This document shows positions 51,245 through 61,299 of a stretch of DNA of 64,000 nt, one piece after another. Source of the DNA: Diplonema papillatum (taxonomy: Eukaryota; Euglenozoa; Diplonemea; Diplonemida; Diplonemidae); assembly GCA_030068145.1 (NCBI GenBank), contig JAPJBO010000528.1:92999-156998 (forward strand), given 5' to 3'. The notes beneath the pieces were generated by a model that was not told where the DNA came from, ran no database searches, and saw nothing but the letters and a program-made list of their open reading frames with translations. Numbering within the stretch: position 1 is the stretch's first letter; each line of letters starts with the position of its first letter. The translations under genes were made by a program, and so were the position numbers.

Positions 51245-51461
51245 GTATAAGCACCTGCTTTGTAGGAAATGCTTGAGGAGACTGCCAGTTGCGATAGATC
51301 AAAGGAGGTAAATGTGCTGTAGCCCACACGAAACACAGGTAAATCTGAGTTTAGTGGCGGGCGTAAGCGTTCAACAAAAAAAGACCCACTTTGTAGTTGT
51401 ATTGTTTTCTCCCCCTCTAGCCTCCTTCGAAATGAGCACAAGGCAGTCCCTCGAGTATTTC
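51245..51461 (-). repeat. R1 repeat, full length
   Basis: Canonical copy, followed directly by an R2 module (ctccggagtttcaagcgaac) at 51475-51565 that ends just before the start of the LRR gene. Confidence 0.9.
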
Positions 51462-51586
51462 TTCTCAAAGCCCGAGACTATAGACCTCCGGAGTTTCAAG
51501 CGAACTTTCACTCTAAACCCCCGGGTCTCTAAGTGAACTTACACAAAAACGTTAACTCTAAAAAAAGAGAGCATTGCCACGAAACC

Positions 51587-52186
51587 ATGGGCGTGCTGGC
51601 AGAAGGAGGGGACGATGGGCCGGAAAGCTTGGAAACGGTGTACAAGAACCACAGCCGGGCGCTGGGGGTGAAGCCGAACAGCAAGGTGGTCGGCGAGCTG
51701 CGGCGGCTGGAGGAGAAGCCGCACCTTGCCGAGACCCTGGACCTCAGCCGGAACTACCTGGCAGAGCGGGGGTTCCACGCCTTCGGCGAGATGCTCCGGC
51801 TGCTGCCGGGGCTCCGGCAGGTGTCGCTGCGCGACAACGGCCTCACGAACGACGCCTGCTTGACCCTCTGCCGCGCCGTCGTGGCGCACCCGACCTTGTC
51901 GTGCCTTGACCTCAGCTCCAACCCGCTGTCACACGCGGCGTACACAGCCCTCCTGGACCTGGCCCGGAAGAACAAGAGGATCGTCGCCATCAACTTGAAC
52001 GACACGCATTTGGACGACCGGGCAAAGGTGCGCATCGCTCGGGCCCTGCACGCCAACACGAGGCTGGCGGCCAAAGAGGCGGCGGCGCCCGCCGCCGACC
52101 CGCCGGAGGAAACAGCGTTCCAGAAGACCGAGCGCGAGTACCGTCAGCTCGCGGCGGCCAAGAAGGACGCGCGGGCGAAAAGAATG
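51587..52186 (+). CDS. LRR-NACHT-WD40 protein, exon 1 (LRR)
   Basis: Start MGVLAEGGDD; the same ATG context is preserved in the upstream partial copies. 200 codons. After ~45 residues come about four leucine-rich repeats of the ribonuclease-inhibitor type: LDLSRNYLAERGFHAFGEML, VSLRDNGLTNDACLTLCRAV, LDLSSNPLSHAAYTALLDLA and INLNDTHLDDRAKVRIARAL. Then a charged Ala/Lys-rich helix (EREYRQLAAAKKDARAKRM). Donor is atg|gtgtgtg at 52186/52187, phase 0, which fits the phase of the acceptor at 56961/56962 and gives AKRM-AKLAADGRL. The joining to exons 2-4 is inferred from consistent phases; the LRR exon might instead be a separate gene. Confidence 0.7.
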
Positions 52187-52220
52187 GTGTGTGCGGCGCG
52201 CTTTCTTCCTTACTTCTTTT

Positions 52221-52437
52221 GTATAAGCACCTGCTTTGTAGGAAATGCTTGAGGAGACTGCCAGTTGCGATAGATCAAAGGAGGTAAATGTGCTGTAGCC
52301 CACACAAAACACAGGTAAATCTGGGTTTAGTGGCGGGCGTAAGCGTTCAACAAAAAAGACCCACTTTGTAGTTGTATTGTTTTCTCCCCCTCTAGCCTCC
52401 TTCGAAATGAGCACAAGGCAGTCCCTCGAGTATTTTT
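52221..52437 (-). repeat. R1 repeat in intron 1, first of a tandem pair
   Basis: Begins 34 bases after the exon-1 donor. The end (cgagtattttt) runs directly into the start of the next copy (gtataagcacc). Confidence 0.95.
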
Positions 52438-52654
52438 GTATAAGCACCTGCTTTGTAGGAAATGCTTGAAGAGGCTGCCAGTTGCGATAGATCAAAGGAG
52501 GTAAATGTGCTGTAGCCCACACGAAACACAGGTAAGTCTGGGTTTAGTGGCGGGCCTAAGCGTTCAACAAAAAAGACCCACTTTGTAGTTGTATTGTTTT
52601 CTCCCCCTCTAGCCTCCTTCGAAATGAGCACAAGGCAGTCCCTCGAGTATTTTT
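52438..52654 (-). repeat. R1 repeat in intron 1, second of a tandem pair
   Basis: Head-to-tail with the preceding copy, 217 bases, with a few substitutions (gaagaggctgcc, gcgggcctaagc). Confidence 0.95.
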
Positions 52655-53300
52655 GCGATAACCAGTAAGCATGCGTGAGCGAATTGGTACCGTTCTCATC
52701 GCACCTGAAGGATGGGTGCCTTCTGACGAAGCATCGCATATCTTCTGGAATTGAATCGCAAGGTTTGATGAAATTGGATGGTGTTCGATCAATGGATCTT
52801 CAATGAGAGCGACTGACGATTTCCAAAAATCGTCTAGTCTCGTGAGGTTCACACTTCAAAGGCATGGATTGATTTTTGGAAAAACAGGTCGTTCGAATGA
52901 AACTCTCACCGACCTCAGCTGTTGAAGATCTACGCGACTGCTGCATGGATTGCGGCCGAGTCCACGTCAAAGGCGCGTTCTGCACCCGCTGCGGAAAGAG
53001 GGGTAGCGAGACCTGCTTGAAAGCCAGCTTACCTTAAGAGGTGGCTGTGCGAGTCGTCGAAGGGTTGACGGGTTGCCCTTCAATGTATTGCGCAGGCTCA
53101 AAAGACGTAGACAGCGTATTTTGGTGGTTGATCAGAATTCCTTACCTGAATATACACGGGGTAAATACAAGTGGGAAAATGATCACCCGGCACGCACAAA
53201 CAAAACGAAGCGCCTGTCTTTTTTTGTATAAACACCTGCTGCTTTGTAGGAAATGCTTGAGGATCTGCCTTCTCTCCGGCCTCAACCCTCCAGTGTCGCG
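52655..53300. other. Intron 1, no exon accepted
   Basis: Includes a short reading with four cysteines, CCMDCG..FCTRCGKRG at about 52931-53005, that resembles a zinc ribbon and ends at a stop without a donor; it is probably a transposon remnant. 53068-53160 repeats 42531-42625. An R1 start fragment lies at about 53226-53262. Confidence 0.45.
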
Positions 53301-55828
53301 GTGGTAAGCAACAGTAGGATCTGCCGTTACTGCGGTTGATTCCCCAGACGAATCTGCAGAAAAGATAGTACGTGCTGATAACGTACTGATTTCAGCACGT
53401 GTACACGTACTGGTTCAGTATGTGTACAAAAAGAAACCAAGAAAATTAACGTGCTGCAATCAGTACGTTCAGCATGCTGAACGTAAGGCCTGCTCCAAAC
53501 CCACCCAGCACGTATTAGCTTTTTAAAAAAAAAACCCATTCGACGACGGTCACCCGGAGACTCTAAAATCCCGCGGATTCTCAAGCGAACTATAGCTCTG
53601 AAAACAGGCGAAGCTGGCAGCCGACGGCCGCCTGGCGCCCCCCCCGGAGCCGGAGACCATCGCCATGCACGTGGCCCGCCGGCGGGCCAGCGGCCTGCTC
53701 CGCGTGCCGAGCCGCGGCAGCGACGGCTGGGTCGTCTTGAACCTGGTCATCGCGAGCACGAGGACCGACTTCAACAGTAGGATCTGCCGTTACTGCGGTT
53801 GATTCCCCAGACGAATCTGCAGAAAAGATAGTACGTGCTGATAACGTACTGATTTCAGCACGTGTACACGTACTGATTCAGTATGTGTACAAAAAGAAAC
53901 CAAGAAAATTAACGTGCTGAAATCAGTACGTTCAGCATGCTGAACGTAAGGCCTGCTCCAAACCCACCCAGCACGTATTAGCTTTTTTAAAAAAAACCCA
54001 TTCGACGACGGTCACCCGGAGACTCTAAAATCCCGCGGATTCTCAAGCGAACTATAGCTCTGAAAACAGGCGAAGCTGGCAGCCGACGGCCGCCTGGCGC
54101 CCCCCCCGGAGCCGGAGACCATCGCCATGCACGTGGCCCGCCGGCGGGCCAGCGGCCTGCTCCGCGTGCCGAGCCGCGGCAGCGACGGCTGGGTCGTCTT
54201 GAACCTGGTCATCGCGAGCACGAGGACCGACTTCAACAGTAGGATCTGCCGTTACTGCGGTTGATTCCCCAGACGAATCTGCAGAAAAGATAGTGCGTGC
54301 TGATAACGTACTGATTTCAGCACGTGTACACGTACTGATTCAGTATGTGTACAAAAAGAAACCAAGAAAATTAACGTGCTGAAATCAGTACGTTCAGCAT
54401 GCTGAACGTAAGGCCTGCTCCAAACCCACCCAGCACGTATTAGCTTTTTAAAAAAAAACCCATTCGACGACGGTCACCCGGAGACTCTAAAATCCCGCGG
54501 ATTCTCAAGCGAACTATAGCTCTGAAAACAGGCGAAGCTGGCAGCCGACGGCCGCCTGGCGCCCCCCCCGGAGCCGGAGACCATCGCCATGCACGTGGCC
54601 CGCCGGCGGGCCAGCGGCCTGCTCCGCGTGCCGAGCCGCGGCAGCGACGGCTGGGTCGTCTTGAACCTGGTCATCGCGAGCACGAGGACCGACTTCAACA
54701 GTAGGATCTGCCGTTACTGCGGTTGATTCCCCAGACGAATCTGCAGAAAAGATAGTACGTGCTGATAACGTACTGATTTCAGCACGTGTACACGTACTGA
54801 TTCAGTATGTGTACAAAAAGAAACCAAGAAAATTAACGTGCTGAAATCAGTACGTTCAGCATGCTGAACGTAAGGCCTGCTCCAAACCCACCCAGCACGT
54901 ATTAGCTTTTTTAAAAAAAACCCATTCGACGACGGTCACCCGGAGACTCTAAAATCCCGCGGATTCTCAAGCGAACTATAGCTCTGAAAACAGGCGAAGC
55001 TGGCAGCCGACGGCCGCCTGGCGCCCCCCCCGGAGCCGGAGACCATCGCCATGCACGTGGCCCGCCGGCGGGCCAGCGGCCTGCTCCGCGTGCCGAGCCG
55101 CGGCAGCGACGGCTGGGTCGTCTTGAACCTGGTCATCGCGAGCACGAGGACCGACTTCAACAGTAGGATCTGCCGTTACTGCGGTTGATTCCCCAGACGA
55201 ATCTGCAGAAAAGATAGTGCGTGCTGATAACGTACTGATTTCAGCACGTGTACACGTACTGATTCAGTATGTGTACAAAAAGAAACCAAGAAAATTAACG
55301 TGCTGAAATCAGTACGTTCAGCATGCTGAACGTAAGGCCTGCTCCAAACCCACCCAGCACGTATTAGCTTTTTAAAAAAAAAACCCATTCGACGACGGTC
55401 ACCCGGAGACTCTAAAATCCCGCGGATTCTCAAGCGAACTATAGCTCTGAAAACAGGCGAAGCTGGCAGCCGACGGCCGCCTGGCGCCCCCCCAGGAGCC
55501 GGAGACCATCGCCATGCACGTGGCCCGCCGGCGGGCCAGCGGCCTGCTCCGCGTGCCGAGCCGCGGCAGCGACGGCTGGGTCGTCTTGAACCTGGTCATC
55601 GCGAGCACGAGGACCGACTTCAACAGTAGGATCTGCCGTTACTGCGGTTGATTCCCCAGACGAATCTGCAGAAAAGATAGTGCGTGCTGATAACGTACTG
55701 ATTTCAGCACGTGTACACGTACTGATTCAGTATGTGTACAAAAAGAAACCAAGAAAATTAACGTGCTGAAATCAGTACGTTCAGCATGCTGAACGTAAGG
55801 CCTGCTCCAAACCCACCCAGCACGTATT

Positions 55829-56864
55829 CAGGGGATTATACGGGCTTAGTTTAGCGGTCTGAGAGACCGGAACTCAAATTCTTCCGGTCTGGGGAAAAAA
55901 AAAAAAAAAACCACATAGCGTTCGGGTTGGGGCTTACCGGGTGGGAGCGGTAACGGGAGGGCCAGTATGCCACCAAAGAAGCTACAGCGTGTGGATCCAA
56001 AGAAGGAGGGGATTCCCCGGGACATCGCAAGCATGTTCGGGCTCGCATCTCGGCAAACAGGACGGCAGACCAACGTCCCGAAAGAGGGGACAAACACGGA
56101 GTACGAGCGGTGGACAAAGGAGTCGTACTCAGAAGTTGAGAAGGCCAACTCCCTGCACGACTTTCTGCACGAAAATCACCCGACCTACTTCCTTTGCGAT
56201 GTCGTGATAAACCGCGCAACTGAAGGTTTAGCAGGCTTTACCCGCGTGACACCCCAGACAGTCCAGGCCTATCATGCCGAAGTGGCCACGCCCTACGTTA
56301 ACGGGCTAATCTCTGACCTTCGTTCGGGTTTGAAGAGCAACCTGGGTGTCATGGAGGGATTCAGCCTTTTTGACCTGAGTGGGCCTGTGGCTGGAAACCA
56401 ACCTGAGGCGGTCAGACTTGTTGATATTCTTGTCGCCCATTACGGCGAGGAAAAGGTCCGACCAACCCAGGAAGGCAGATCCGCACGTTCTCCTCCCTTT
56501 CTCAATGCCCGCTTCATTGCAGATTTCAGGAATGAGGTTTTTCCCCGAGCCGACGACGAGCACAGATCTGTTCTCGAGGAGCTCAAAACTGTTGCAAACA
56601 CACTGACTCGCTACAGCTATACCGCAGCCCTAAAGCTGTTTCTCATGGATGTCACACTGACCTCTCTGTACCCGTGCACAAGCCTCCTCATGAACGCGGC
56701 CCTTTCGACACCTCTCGGAACGGCATCGGTTGAAAGACTGTTCGGTTTGATGAAGCTGATCAAAACGAGGCAAAGGTGGCATACAGCATGCAGTTGCAGC
56801 AAAAAAAAAAAAACACGCCCAGACCGGAACTCAGGATTTTTTCGAAGCCCCGTATAAACCCCTG
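55829..56864 (+). mobile_element. hAT-family DNA transposon, internally deleted
   Basis: 1036 bp. Terminal inverted repeats are caggggattatacggg (left) and, on the other strand at the right end, caggggtttatacgggg. It is flanked by a perfect 8-bp target duplication cacgtatt (55821-55828 and 56865-56872), the size typical of hAT. The empty site can be seen in each neighbouring 462-bp unit as one cacgtatt. A subterminal agaccggaactca occurs at both ends. Confidence 0.95.
55967..56857 (+). CDS. hAT transposase, shortened
   Basis: 296 codons from MPPKKLQRVDPKK. The C-terminal LYPCTSLLMNAALSTPLG and TASVERLFGLMKLIKTRQR form the hAT dimerisation domain (family form ...P.ss..vERvFS.....i...R). The stop lies inside the right terminal repeat. 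Typical hAT transposases have ~500-700 residues with a BED finger and a split D-D-E core; most of the catalytic region is absent, so this is an internally deleted copy that can at most act as a partner or inhibitor. An A run (56802-56813) interrupts the end, and the final ~25 residues are probably not genuine. Confidence 0.8.
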   Translation: MPPKKLQRVDPKKEGIPRDIASMFGLASRQTGRQTNVPKEGTNTEYERWTKESYSEVEKANSLHDFLHENHPTYFLCDVVINRATEGLAGFTRVTPQTVQAYHAEVATPYVNGLISDLRSGLKSNLGVMEGFSLFDLSGPVAGNQPEAVRLVDILVAHYGEEKVRPTQEGRSARSPPFLNARFIADFRNEVFPRADDEHRSVLEELKTVANTLTRYSYTAALKLFLMDVTLTSLYPCTSLLMNAALSTPLGTASVERLFGLMKLIKTRQRWHTACSCSKKKKTRPDRNSGFFRSPV

Positions 56865-56961
56865 CACGTATTAGCTTTTTAAAAAAAACCCATTCGACGA
56901 CGGTCACCCGGAGACTCTAAAATCCCGCGGATTCTCAAGCGAACTATAACTCTGAAAACAG

Positions 56962-57272
56962 GCGAAGCTGGCAGCCGACGGCCGCCTGGCGCCCCCCCAG
57001 GAGCCGGAGACCATCGCCATGCACGTGGCCCGCCGGCGGGCCAGCGGCCTGCTCCGCGTGCCGAGCCGCGGCAGCGACGGCTGGGTCGTCTTGAACCTGG
57101 TCATCGCGAGCACGAGGGCCGACTTCTGCACCGAGCTGGCCGCCATCCACAGCCGCGTCGTGCCGGAGCTCAACGAAGCGCTCGCCGCACGGAAGATCTT
57201 CGTGGCGCCGTTCTCCCTGTACAAAGACCTGCCGAAGGGTTACCCGCAAGAAGTCTCGATAGCAGCCTACAG
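56962..57272 (+). CDS. LRR-NACHT-WD40 protein, exon 2 (DUF4062-like)
   Basis: Acceptor ctctgaaaacag|gcg, donor tacag|gtgtgtg, 311 bases, phase 0 to phase 2. It encodes AKLAADGRLAPP, a basic stretch, then WVVLNLVIASTRADFCTELA and VVPELNEALAARKIFVAPFS. This resembles the start of the DUF4062 region in TEP1/NWD1/NPHP3-like proteins (IFVSSTF.D...ER....V.PeLre.....i...d). The usual SST is IAST here. The downstream exon supplies the second half. This is the only complete copy of an exon that is repeated five times upstream. Confidence 0.75.
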
Positions 57273-57318
57273 GTGTGTGAGAGAGTGTGTGTGGTGTGTG
57301 TGTGTGGAATTCTATTTT

Positions 57319-57535
57319 TGTATAAGCACCTGCTTTGTAGGAAATACTTGAGGAGGCTGCCAGTTGCAAAAGATCAAAGGAGGTAAATGTGCTGTAGCCC
57401 ACACGAAACACAGGTGAATCTGGGTTCAGTGGCGGGCGTAAGCGTTCAACAAAAAAGACCCATTTTGTAGTTGTATTGTTTCTCCCCCTCTAGCCTCCTT
57501 CGAAGTAAGCACAAGGCAGCCCCTCGAGTATTTTT
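57319..57535 (-). repeat. R1 repeat in intron 2, first of a tandem pair
   Basis: Starts 46 bases after the exon-2 donor, after a GT-rich stretch. The end joins the next copy head-to-tail, as at 52437. Confidence 0.95.
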
Positions 57536-57667
57536 GTATAAGCACCTGCTTTGTAGGAAATGCTTGAGGAGACTGCCAGTTGCAAAATATCAAAGGAGGT
57601 AAATGTGCTGTAGCCCACACGAAACACAGGTGAATCTGGGTTTAGTGGCGGGCGTAAGCGTTCAACA
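57536..57667 (-). repeat. R1 repeat in intron 2, truncated
   Basis: Second member, cut at gcgttcaacac, where unrelated sequence begins. Confidence 0.95.
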
Positions 57668-58380
57668 CCCCCTGTTGCGGAATATAGCCCAGGTTTTTCG
57701 AGACTGGAGGTCCTATGAACATGCAATGTGAATAGCCTCTATTCGAGCCAACCCCACCTTTCTCCAGTAAAAAAGTGTACTGTTTTTGGACTGGATTATA
57801 GTGTGAAGCTAGGTTTTTCCTCCCCTCCGTCGCCCCGGGAGAGGCCGGCGGGGGGGGGACGGGCGGGAGAAGGCTGCCAGGGGGGCGGGGGGGTCCGGGG
57901 GGGGCGCCCCACCCGGGGACGAGCGCCAAACTTTACCCGTGCTCGGTGGGTCCGAAGGGTGCCCCCCCCGGGTACCAGCGCCAAACTTTTCCCGTACTCG
58001 GTGGGTCGGGGGGGGGTCCGGGGGGGGTGTCCCCCGGGCACGAGCACCGACCTTGGCTTCACCCGGACTCTACCACCCTGGCCGAACTTCGCTTCGTGCC
58101 CGAACTTTTTTTAGTACCAGCGCAGCCTGAGTGCTCAGCACCAGAACTTAGCAACGCCCGAACGTAGCTTCACCAGAACTTAGCATTGCCCGAACTTAGC
58201 TTCGCCCGAACTTTACTGTTCCCCGAACTTTACTGCTGCGAGCCCAAAAACCGGCGAAAACGGCACGAAAACGACACGTAAACGACCAAAACGCACAACC
58301 AAAACCACCCCCTATACCGGTCAAAATCTGCAAATCTCTGAAGTAATACCCTACCCTGCTTCAAACCACAACAAACGCTA
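57668..58380. other. Intron 2, G-rich tandem repeats
   Basis: 57845-57912 and 58005-58030 carry many G runs of four to eight. The unit gcgccaaacttt.cccgt.ctcggtgggtc occurs at about 57925 and 57980. 58090-58235 has short repeats of cgcccgaacttagcttc. No coding evidence. Confidence 0.6.
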
Positions 58381-58610
58381 AAATACTCGAGGGACTGCCT
58401 TGTGCTCATTTCGAAGGAGGCTAGAGGAGGAGAAAACAATACAACTACAAAGTGGGTCTTTTTTGTTGAACGCTTACGCCCGCCACTAAACCCAGATTTA
58501 CCTGTGTTTCGTGTGGGCTACAGCACATTTACTTCCTTCGATCTATCGCAACTGGCGGTCTCCTCAAGCATTTCCTACAAAGCAGGTGCTTATACAAAAA
58601 AAAAAAAAAA
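58381..58610 (+). repeat. R1 repeat with a clear 16-base A tail
   Basis: Reads from aaatactcgagggactgcct to ctacaaagcaggtgcttata and then c followed by a run of A (58595-58610). The best evidence for a retroposon-type tail in this family. Confidence 0.95.
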
Positions 58611-58631
58611 CTCAAAATATCTCGCGGCAGG

Positions 58632-59010
58632 TTTGCATTCACCCCCGACGACGAAGAAGTGCCTGACAGCCCGTGCTCCCCAGGCGGGGACACTAAGACG
58701 CTGAGCGCGCTGAACGTGCAGTACGAGCCCCACGGGACCACCAACGTGCTGCTGGCCGAGCGCCTCCGCCTGATCGCAAGCAGCGCCCCGCTGTTCACCG
58801 CGATCCTCGGCGACCGCCATGGGCCCAGCGCCGGCGCCGCCCCTGAGTCCCTGCAGAACCACCCGACCTTCGGCCGCCCCGTCAGCCAGTCGCTGGTCGA
58901 GTCCTTCGAGGAGTCGTCCACGACCCTCTTCGGCGGCGTCTGCACCGACAGGAAACCGTCCCGCTTGTACTCCATAAGGGAGGGTGCGGTGCTTTCGCAG
59001 GTTCACTGAA
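58632..59010 (+). pseudogene. 5' partial copy of exon 3
   Basis: Acceptor gcggcag|gtttgc and the first ~300 bases are identical to 59371 onward apart from a few changes. It lacks 12 bases at ESSVLALETLF (reads ESSTTLF), and beyond CTDRKPSRLYS it degrades and stops at 59007-59009. Another 5' partial copy, with the preceding R1 as its upstream flank. Confidence 0.85.
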
Positions 59011-59370
59011 GAAATTGATGCAATGCACCACGAGGGTCGATACGATAAGTACGAAAACTTCACACATTCTTCAGGGTGTGGTTGGTTCAAAGAAAGAGTC
59101 AAGCGATCCCAAGTATTTTCTACAAAGCAGGGGCTCCATACAAAACAGTAAGTATTAAGCACACGAAAGGACATCTTCCCAACTAGTGCGAAAAAGTCAG
59201 GGTTCACTCTAAAAGAAGTGCAAATACGTCCACTCTCCCGTTCACTACCCGACTCCCAGCCTCAATGGTCAACCGGAGACTCTAATACACCGAACCTTTA
59301 TGCCACACTAAACGCTACGTCTAAAATCACAAATCGTGTTTGCTTTTCACTCTGCAATAACCCGCGGCAG
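59011..59370. other. Intron 2, 3' end with R2 module
   Basis: An R2 module (caatggtcaaccggagactc) at 59262-59345 leads to the acceptor cccgcggcag at 59370. Confidence 0.6.
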
Positions 59371-61299
59371 GTTTGCATTCACCCCCGACGACGAAGAAGT
59401 GCCTGACAGCCCGTGCTCCCCAGGCAGGGACACGAAGACGCTGAGCGCGCTGAACGTGCAGTACGAGCCCCACGGGACCACCAACGTGCTGCTGGCCGAG
59501 CGCCTCCGCCTGATCGCAAGCAGCGCCCCGCTGTTCACCGCGATCCTCGGCGACCGCCACGGGCCCAGCGCCGGCGCCGCCCCTGAGTCCCTGCAGAACC
59601 ACCCGACCTTCGGCCGCCCCGTCAGCCAGTCGCTGGTCGAGTCCTTCGAGGAGTCGTCTGTGCTGGCCCTCGAGACCCTCTTCGGCGGCGTCTGCACCGA
59701 CGAAACCGTACCGCTGTACTTCATAAGGGAGGGCGCCCGTTGCCTCGGGGCCCCCGCTGGGCTACTTTCCGTCCTGTCCGACGACCACACCTACGTCCAC
59801 GCGGATCCGGAGGGTCAGGCGACCCTGGCAGACCTGAAGCGCAACGGCGGCGGAGACTCGGCGGTGTTTTCGCGGAAAAAGGCGGCGTGGGGGCAGCACC
59901 AGCGGCTCAAGGCGCACGTCCACTGCGAGGAACCGTCGCCACTGGTGCTCCGGAGGTACCCTGCTGCATTCGACCGCGTAGGGTCCGACGGCGTCGTGCA
60001 GCTCACGGGAATCAGCGGGTTCGTCTCCGAATACAAGGTGAGGGTGCTCGCCCTGATAGACGCGCTGTACCCGGCCGCGGCGGCTGCCCCGCGGGAAGAG
60101 CCGCAGCGGCCGCTGGACGTCCCCTTGCGCGAGCAGGCGCACGCCAACTTCTTGGCCGGGGCGCCGGCGATCCTCGGCAGGAAGAACGCTGTCAGCAAGG
60201 TAGAGCTGTACGTGGTGTCGCCGAACTCACGCAACGCGCTGCTGGTGCACGGGAACCAAGGCGTGGGGGTTACTCGGGTGCTGTCGGCGACAGAAGAGCG
60301 GCTGCGTGGACGGGCGGCGTACGACGTGGCGAGCTTCTACTGCGGTCACGCCGGCCTGTCGGAGGAATCGCGCGATCTGCGCACCTGCCTGCTCTCCCTC
60401 TGCAAGCAGCTCCTCCAAACCGACCTGCCGCAGGCCGTCAAGGAAGAGGTCGACCCTGCCGCCATCGTCGAGTACTGGAAGGCCACCCTCTCCGCCGCCT
60501 CGTGCAACCTCCCCGAGCACAAAGTCCTCGTCCTCCTCGTCGACGCTGCAGACCGCCTCGAACCCCCCCCGGACCCCCCGCAGGTCCTGTTCCGCACGGA
60601 CACGGGGCTGCACCTGCTTGAGCGGGAACCGGCTCGGTCGAAAACCTCGTTCGACGGGCAAGCCGCTGATTCCGGGCGAAAACCCGGGTCGCCGGCGGCG
60701 GCGTCTGCGTGCAGCTGGATTCCGGTGTGTCTTCCCAAAAACGTGCGGTTGGTGGTGTCGTGCGCGGAAGGCAGCGAGCTGGCGGCGGAGTTGATCAGCC
60801 GCGGCCACGATTCCTGCGAGGATCTCGCGCTGTCGCTGCCGGGGGCCGCGGACGTGGAGAGCATGGTGGCGGCGCACTGCGCCGCGGAAGGCATCCCGTG
60901 CTCGAAGGCGTTGCTCGGAGCGTTGGCGGGGAAGGCCGACGTGCGAACCCCGCTGTACGGCCGGCTTGCCGTCACGTTCCTCGCGCAGCTGCACGAAGTG
61001 TGCCCGGGGACCCCGCTGGTGGCGGCGGCGAGGACCATCCCCGGCACGCTGCCGGATCTCGTGCAGCGGCTGCTGTCGCATGCCGAAAACGTGGCGGGGC
61101 GGACGGTCGCGTGCCAGGCGCTGTCGGCCCTCGCCGTGTGCCCGGACGGCCTGCTCCTGCCGCAGCTGCGCGAGTACGTCGGCGGGCTGCACGGGGTGGC
61201 GCTGCTCAGCGGCAAGCAGACCGTCGCGCTCCTCCACGCCCTCCGGCCCTTCGTCCGCCCCTGGCTGTCCGATGACAACTTCGCTGGCAGCTCCGAACG
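59371..61299 (+). CDS. LRR-NACHT-WD40 protein, exon 3 (NACHT)
   Basis: 1929 bases, phase 2 to phase 2; joined to exon 2 it reads AAYR-FAFTPDDEEV. The first ~150 residues complete the DUF4062-like region (APLFTAILGDRHGP, LALETLFGG, VPLYFIREGA, corresponding to the P.fi.ilG.RYG / itelEi.yg / .lFYFRd pattern). A NACHT-type NTPase follows: RNALLVHGNQGVGVTRV where the P-loop is expected (~residue 598 of the joined protein), KVLVLLVDAADRLE as Walker B (~693), and NVRLVVSCAEGS in the sensor region. The P-loop Lys is Val, so ATP binding may be lost or altered. Then a helical region (LPDLVQRLLSHAENVAGRTV). Donor acg|gtatgcc at 61299/61300. Such STAND proteins act as signalling or scaffolding switches. 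Confidence 0.8.

Larger units (their letters stand above)
53309..57118 (+). repeat. 462-bp tandem array carrying the 5' half of exon 2
   Basis: Five truncated units begin at about 53309, 53772, 54234, 54696 and 55158, plus a sixth (55621 on) that continues into the real exon 2 after a hAT insertion at 55829-56864. Each unit is ~250 bases of intron (gtgctgataacgtactgatt and related short palindromes), an R2 module, the acceptor ctctgaaaacag, and ~166 bases of exon 2 ending gaccgacttc. Units are >98 percent alike by eye, differing mainly in an A tract and single bases. If the pseudo-exons were spliced with the nearest GT (aaca|gtagg) each would add 169 bases and break the frame. Confidence 0.95.

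Noticed and set aside
52917-53036. Zinc-ribbon-like reading as an extra exon of the LRR-NACHT gene
   Set aside because: The only nearby acceptor gives the wrong phase relative to exon 1 and there is no donor before the stop; direct joining of exons 1 and 2 works without it.
53550-55623. Five 74-codon minus-strand frames with a 462-base period
   Set aside because: They are antisense to the truncated exon-2 copies and exist only because the unit is repeated.
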